Notes under the pieces: model-generated
The model's input: the letters and a program-made list of their open reading frames with translations, nothing else
The model's database searches: none
Told to the model about the DNA's origin: nothing
Made by a program: the position numbers and the translations under genes
NCBI GenBank assembly: GCA_002842145.1
Contig: PHCF01000014.1
Span: forward strand, 1 to 38,043
Reading direction: 5' to 3'
Length of the DNA stretch: 38,043 nucleotides
DNA from: Betaproteobacteria bacterium HGW-Betaproteobacteria-6
Lineage (GTDB): Bacteria > Pseudomonadota > Gammaproteobacteria > Burkholderiales > Rhodocyclaceae
Part shown: positions 34,485-38,043 of the stretch, piece after piece
How the letters are laid out: every line of letters starts with the position of its first letter
Numbering within the stretch: position 1 is the first letter of the stretch

Positions 34485-34764
34485 CTCATTCCGCCCTCCA
34501 CGTACCCAGAATAGACAATATCCCAGGCCAGCGGGCTACCGGCAAAAGAAGTTCAGGGAGGGCTTGGACCTCATTCGCGGCCGGTCGCATTCCATGGCAA
34601 GCCATGGAGCCTTGCTCCCTGCTCATTTCGCCCTCCACGTAGTCCGAACAGACAATATCCCACGCCAACGGGCCACCGGCAAAAGAAGTCCAGGGAGGGC
34701 TTGGACCTCATTCGCGGCCGGTCGCATTCCATGGCAAGCCATGGAGCCTTGCTCCCTGCTCATT
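34485..34764. repeat. Tandem duplication, two 137-bp units between hoxR and hoxT
   Basis: Unit 1 is 34485-34621 and unit 2 is 34622-34758, with a last CTCATT at 34759-34764. Units differ at about a dozen positions. Each contains the hairpin TCCATGG-CAAG-CCATGGA. The gap (34476-34759) holds nothing else; short ORFs here are artefacts of the repeat. Confidence 0.85.
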
Positions 34765-34957
34765 CGGTCACCATGAATTTATGTTTCGGCGCATCGCAGC
34801 CCGGGCAGCACCAGTCGTCGGGCAAGTCGGCGAACGGGGTGCCGGGCGGAATGCCGCGCACGTCGTCACCCTGCTCCGGATCATAGACCCACCAGCAGAT
34901 GCCGCACTCCAGCCGGTCGCCCGGCTGGACATTGAGAAACGAACCTTCGAAGCGCAT
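34760..34957 (-). CDS. hoxR: Rubredoxin HoxR/HupI
   Basis: 65 residues from the ATG at 34957 ([11 protein letters not shown]). The iron site is [14 protein letters not shown] ... [11 protein letters not shown]. An upstream in-frame start at 35158 lies inside hoxQ and is not credible. Hydrogenase-linked rubredoxins protect or serve assembly of the small-subunit Fe-S clusters when O2 is present. It lies 11 bases after hoxQ. The stop abuts the 137-bp tandem repeat, which puts 284 bases before the next gene. Confidence 0.95.
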   Translation of the reverse strand: MRFEGSFLNVQPGDRLECGICWWVYDPEQGDDVRGIPPGTPFADLPDDWCCPGCDAPKHKFMVTE

Positions 34958-34968
34958 GAAGAAAGAGA

Positions 34969-35832
34969 CTAGACCGGCTCCACCATCATGTCGAGATATT
35001 CGCGCAGGCGCTCGACGGAATCGGTGAAATCCTCGTCCGCCGCGAGCGCCACTTCGGGCATGCCGATGACCTCGATGGAGTTGAGGATCAGCGCATCCAT
35101 GCTGTTGAAGTACTGCACCCACCAGACGTTTTTCAGCCGCGTGCTGGTGATCCGGCAATTGCCGTAGCCGCGCGACAGGATGGAGACTTCGCGGTGGCCG
35201 AGCCAGCCGTAGAGCGTGTCGAGATCAGCATCGCTGACCGGCAACAGCGTCAGGTTGATGATGTGCGCCGCGTCGCCGGGTTTCCACGCCGCGGCCTGCA
35301 TGCGGATTTCTTCGACCAGGGCCTGGGCGTTCATGCAGCCGATCGGGTAGTCGGGCGGCGGCAGATCGGCGGTCGCCGTGGCCAGCATGGTTTCAGTCAG
35401 CGCTGCCGGGATGTCGCCGGTTTCGAGGCGGTCGACGACCATCGCGCCGTCGTCAGCCACCTGAAGCACGCGCCAGATACCGGAGAACGCCGTCTCCTGC
35501 ACCCGCCAATGCTGCGGCGCCGTGGTGAAGGCGCTGACTTCGCCGAAGCCCATCGACTGGTTGATGACATCGCGCATCGTGGCGTCGAGGTCGCGCAGAT
35601 TGAGCGTGGCGCCACCGGCAAAGCCGACTTTCTCTGCTTCATCAACATAGGCGCCGAGCAGGCTGGCCGCCCGATTGACCACCTCCGGCGCCACGTTGTC
35701 GGGCAGCCGTGGTTGCGAGAAGGTTTCCATGCCTTTCGGCATCGGCAGGTAATCAGGCGTTTCCTCGCCTTGCGAGCCGGGGCCCATGGCGACGACGGAA
35801 ATCGGGAAGGGACGCATCGTGGACTGGTTCAT
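34969..35832 (-). CDS. hoxQ: Hydrogenase assembly protein HoxQ/HupH
   Basis: 287 residues with the N-terminal [19 protein letters not shown] motif and the two-part HupH domain ([55 protein letters not shown]). In relatives it forms a complex with HoxO on the Tat-bearing small subunit and protects it from O2. It overlaps hoxO by four bases. Confidence 0.94.
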   Translation of the reverse strand: MNQSTMRPFPISVVAMGPGSQGEETPDYLPMPKGMETFSQPRLPDNVAPEVVNRAASLLGAYVDEAEKVGFAGGATLNLRDLDATMRDVINQSMGFGEVSAFTTAPQHWRVQETAFSGIWRVLQVADDGAMVVDRLETGDIPAALTETMLATATADLPPPDYPIGCMNAQALVEEIRMQAAAWKPGDAAHIINLTLLPVSDADLDTLYGWLGHREVSILSRGYGNCRITSTRLKNVWWVQYFNSMDALILNSIEVIGMPEVALAADEDFTDSVERLREYLDMMVEPV

Positions 35833-36287
35833 GCGCAGGCTCCTTGCGTGCAGGCAGCGCGGACGGGGATGCCGATCGGCTTGGGTTGGGCCGGGCCGGT
35901 GAGCAGGCGGGCGACTTCGTTCTGGTATTCGTTCCAGTCGCGGATGCCGTTAAGGACACCGACAAACTGGCCGTCCCGCAGGAAGACGACGGCCGGGGCG
36001 CGCGGCACGCCGTATTGCTGCATCAGCGGCGCCGAAAAATCGGGGCCGGCGACCCAGCGGGCGATCTGCTCGCCGACCGGCTTGAGGGCTTCGGGCAGGA
36101 TGACGCAGGCGTCGAGGACTTCGAGATTGCGTTGCGGGTCTTCGGTAAGCAGCAGGGCAGTCAGACCGGCCGGAAATTGGGGATTTCCACGGTCAACCCG
36201 AAAAAAGCCGTTTTTTTGAAGCATGCGGCTGATGGCCGTTTCGAGTCTTTCGAGCGAGGTCGGGCCGGCTTTGAGTTCGAGGCTCAT
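35829..36287 (-). CDS. hoxO: Hydrogenase assembly protein HoxO/HupG (HyaE family)
   Basis: 152 residues, thioredoxin-like fold without the CxxC: VLDACVILPEALKPVGEQIARWVAGPDFSAPLMQQYGVPRAPAVVFLRDGQFVGVLNGIRDWNEY. Partner of HoxQ in small-subunit assembly. A copy of the 33-bp motif covers codons 22-32, read from the opposite strand compared with other coding copies, giving QKNGFFRVDRGN. It overlaps hoxL (ATGA) and hoxQ. Confidence 0.92.
   Translation of the reverse strand: MSLELKAGPTSLERLETAISRMLQKNGFFRVDRGNPQFPAGLTALLLTEDPQRNLEVLDACVILPEALKPVGEQIARWVAGPDFSAPLMQQYGVPRAPAVVFLRDGQFVGVLNGIRDWNEYQNEVARLLTGPAQPKPIGIPVRAACTQGACA
36189..36221 (+). repeat. 33-bp interspersed motif, copy J (reverse orientation)
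   Basis: ACGGTCAAC, CCGAAAAAAGCC, GTTTTTTTGAAG on the plus strand, antisense to hoxO. The distal block departs from the consensus, but core, A-run and spacing agree. Confidence 0.7.
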
Positions 36288-36586
36288 GATTGTTGTGTCC
36301 TCAGGAAATCGGGAAGTTGGGGTTCGCGATCGAGATCGGCGAAGAAGGCAGAAAAATCGGTGGCGCCGGCTTGCGCGGCGTCGAGCGCATCGAGCGCCGC
36401 GTCGATGGCGGCAGCGCGCTCGGCGTCGATCACTTCACGTGCCGCATCGAGAAAAGTCATCAGCCAGGTACCGGGCAATTGCTGGCCGACCAGACTGAGG
36501 TCGACGCGCACTTCGCCGTTGCGGCCGGCGCAGCGGGCGAAATGTTCGCCGCATTCGAGGACCTGGACGGGGATGCCGAGGCACAT
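36284..36586 (-). CDS. hoxL: HypC-family chaperone HoxL/HupF
   Basis: 100 residues, MCLGIPVQVLECGEHFARC at the start (Cys2) and GTWLMTFLDAAREVIDAE as the second motif. It is longer than HypC, as usual for HoxL/HupF, which assists loading and O2 protection of the HoxG precursor. It lies one base after hoxM and overlaps hoxO. Confidence 0.94.
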   Translation of the reverse strand: MCLGIPVQVLECGEHFARCAGRNGEVRVDLSLVGQQLPGTWLMTFLDAAREVIDAERAAAIDAALDALDAAQAGATDFSAFFADLDREPQLPDFLRTQQS

Positions 36587-36587
36587 A

Positions 36588-37202
36588 TCAGACGCTTTCC
36601 ATATTCAGGAAACGGGCATCGCCGAGACGGTAGGCCAGCTCGGCCGGCGGTCGTTCGGATTCATAAACATCCATGGCCAGCGCGCTGTCGGTGATGTTCT
36701 CGCTCTGCCCGTCACGTACCCGGCCCGCCGCGCCCCAGTTCTCCAGCCAGTCGAGCGCCAGGTTCAGGGCAGGCACCATCTGGGCCTTGACGATAGCGCG
36801 CAGGCTGCCGCCGAAATCTTCAAGTTGCTCGGGCTGGACGCCGATCAGCACCAGTTCGGACGGGAGCTTGTTGGTCAGTTCGGCGGCCATGAGCACTTCC
36901 TGGAATCCGGTCTGGTGCAGGCTCATTTTCTTGGCGCCCATGAAACGGGGCACTTCGTTGCCGACCACCTCGCGCAGTTTGCCGGCCGGGTCGCCGTAAT
37001 CGACCGCATCGAAGACCAGCAGACAATCGGCCTCCTGGACGTAAGGCAGCAGGTAGAGACCCTGCGTGCCGCCGTCCATGACCGTCACCTGCGGCGGAAA
37101 TTCCCAGCCGGCGTTGAGGGCTTCGACGCAGCGCACGCCGAAACCTTCGTCGGCCCACAGAATATTGCCGATGCCGAGGACCAGAATGCGTTTTGAAGTC
37201 AT
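36588..37202 (-). CDS. hoxM: Hydrogenase maturation endopeptidase HoxM/HupD
   Basis: 204 residues from the ATG at 37202 (MTSKRILVLGIGN), preferred over an upstream in-frame start because the motif begins here and GGTGG stands before it. Protease residues: Glu in LWADEGFGVR, Asp in FDAVDYGDP, His in MSLHQTGFQEVL. It trims the HoxG tail visible at the right edge. Confidence 0.95.
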   Translation of the reverse strand: MTSKRILVLGIGNILWADEGFGVRCVEALNAGWEFPPQVTVMDGGTQGLYLLPYVQEADCLLVFDAVDYGDPAGKLREVVGNEVPRFMGAKKMSLHQTGFQEVLMAAELTNKLPSELVLIGVQPEQLEDFGGSLRAIVKAQMVPALNLALDWLENWGAAGRVRDGQSENITDSALAMDVYESERPPAELAYRLGDARFLNMESV

Positions 37203-37265
37203 TGTCACCACCTGAAAAAGTGCCCCGGGTACGCCTGTACGCCGGGGCGAACGCAAGTTAAAGAC

Positions 37266-37970
37266 TCAGTCCTTGAACATCCGCCATCCGCTGATCATCG
37301 TGGAAATCAGCGACTGCCGGCTCATGATGTCCTCGCGGATGGCCGCATAGACATGCACCAGCACGAAAGTCATCATGATCCACATTCCCAGCCGGTGCAG
37401 GTTATGCACCTGCATCGAGCCGCCCAGGGCCGGAATGACCCAGCCGAACAGGCTGTCCTGCCAGCTGCCCAGCCCGGCGCCTTCGCTGTACAGCGCGAAG
37501 CCGGTGAACAGCATGCCGACGGCCAGAATCGTGAAGAAGAAGAACATCATGAGCTGCGCCATCGGATTGTGGCCGACGTACTTTTTCGGCGTCTTTTCGA
37601 GGAACAGATACCAGCGCAGTTCGAAGAAAACCTCGCTCCACCACTGCGGGTTGGTGATCGGCAGCTTGAAGATCTGCTTGGCGTGATGGTTGCCGACGAA
37701 GGCCCAGTAAACCCGTCCGAGCAGACCGACAGCAAAGATGTAGGCCGCCGTGAAATGGGCGAAACGGATGTAGCCCATCAGGAAGTTGTCCGACGCTTCG
37801 CCGGGCATGGTCGGCAAGGGTTTGCCGATGAAATACCCGGTGACCGCCAGCACCACCATGGCCAAGGCGTTGATCCAGTGCCACAGGCGGACCGGCGCTT
37901 CGTAGACGTAGATCGAACGGACTTGTTTACCGTGCCGTTCGGCCTCCAGCATGTCCTGTTGAGAGAGCAT
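37266..37970 (-). CDS. hoxZ: Hydrogenase b-type cytochrome HoxZ/HupC
   Basis: 234 residues, four or five membrane helices with haem-ligand histidines (RLWHWINALAMVVLAVTGYFIG; RFAHFTAAYIFAVG; VHNLHRLGMWIMMTFVLVHVYAAI). It anchors the periplasmic HoxKG and passes electrons to the quinone pool. It lies 22 bases after the hoxG stop. This cytochrome, with hoxO, hoxQ, hoxR and hoxV, suggests an O2-tolerant (group 1d) enzyme. Confidence 0.95.
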   Translation of the reverse strand: MLSQQDMLEAERHGKQVRSIYVYEAPVRLWHWINALAMVVLAVTGYFIGKPLPTMPGEASDNFLMGYIRFAHFTAAYIFAVGLLGRVYWAFVGNHHAKQIFKLPITNPQWWSEVFFELRWYLFLEKTPKKYVGHNPMAQLMMFFFFTILAVGMLFTGFALYSEGAGLGSWQDSLFGWVIPALGGSMQVHNLHRLGMWIMMTFVLVHVYAAIREDIMSRQSLISTMISGWRMFKD

Positions 37971-37992
37971 GATTGCCTCCTTTCCGGACCGC

Positions 37993-38043
37993 TTAGCGGA
38001 CCTTGACCGACGTCATTTCCTGTCCGTCCGGGCTCATCACGTG
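37993..38043 (-). CDS. hoxG: Uptake hydrogenase large subunit HoxG/HupL, C-terminal tip only
   Basis: Sixteen codons and a TAA stop at the right edge: HVMSPDGQEMTSVKVR. The first His is probably the last ligand of the CxxCxxH motif, and the rest is the tail removed by HoxM. The place directly before hoxZ supports this. hoxK and the rest of hoxG must lie outside the window. Confidence 0.85.
   Translation of the reverse strand, partial: HVMSPDGQEMTSVKVR

Noticed and set aside
34384..34886. Plus-strand open frames across the tandem repeat
   Set aside because: They repeat the same peptide because of the 137-bp duplication and have no ribosome site or family features.
1..38043. CRISPR array, rRNA or tRNA genes
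   Set aside because: No regularly spaced repeats with unique spacers and no recognisable RNA gene were seen; the 33-bp motif is dispersed at kilobase distances.

Overview
The window is GC-rich, densely coding DNA from a betaproteobacterium, most likely of the Rhodocyclales (Dechloromonas/Azonexus-like). This is judged from gene content, the similarity of the hox gene order to Ralstonia eutropha, and the style of the proteins; no search was run. It is dominated by a hydrogen-oxidation island on the minus strand.

Read in transcription order (right to left), the island starts with the 3' tip of a membrane-bound uptake hydrogenase large subunit (hoxG). It continues with hoxZ, hoxM, hoxL, hoxO, hoxQ, hoxR, hoxT, hoxV, hypA, hypB and hypF (38043-29378). 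A second, complete Hyb-type (group 1c-like) hydrogenase operon follows behind its own candidate sigma-54 promoter: hybO, hybA, hybB, hybC, hybD, a HypC/HupF-family chaperone and hybE (29165-22663). Then come hypC, hypD, a 450-bp inverted-repeat element, hypE, a broken hoxX, the sigma-54 activator hoxA and the H2-sensing regulatory hydrogenase hoxB/hoxC (22609-13698). The backbone is the R. eutropha-like order hoxGZMLOQRTV-hypABF-CDE-hoxX-hoxABC, with hyb nested between hypF and hypC.

From 13.6 to 6.6 kb lie genes unrelated to hydrogenase: a diguanylate cyclase coupled to nhaA, an endonuclease/exonuclease/phosphatase-family protein, a AAA+ ATPase, and a DUF59 / NnrS-like / hemerythrin trio on the plus strand. 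At 6.6-1.7 kb the nickel and H2 theme returns: nikR, a HoxJ/HupT-like PAS kinase, a NiCoT nickel permease with a NikR-like operator, and a TonB-dependent receptor that may import nickel. The left edge is malic enzyme (maeB).

Together these genes describe a cell with two energy-conserving uptake hydrogenases, each with its own protease and chaperones. They share Hyp maturation machinery and dedicated nickel import. H2 is sensed by HoxBC, signalled through a HoxJ-like kinase to HoxA, and acts on sigma-54 promoters.

The most unusual signal is a 33-bp interspersed motif present ten times in 38 kb, with exact internal spacing. It consists of ACGGTCAAC, 12 bases that are usually A-rich, then a CCAAAWTTSAAA-like block. 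It occurs between genes and inside hydrogenase genes, where it usually encodes a TVNGK-type peptide in one fixed frame without obviously lengthening the proteins. The layout resembles a DNA uptake signal. Several reading frames are damaged: hoxX (deletion), hypB (frameshift), the AAA+ gene (frameshift) and maeB (stop where the start should be).
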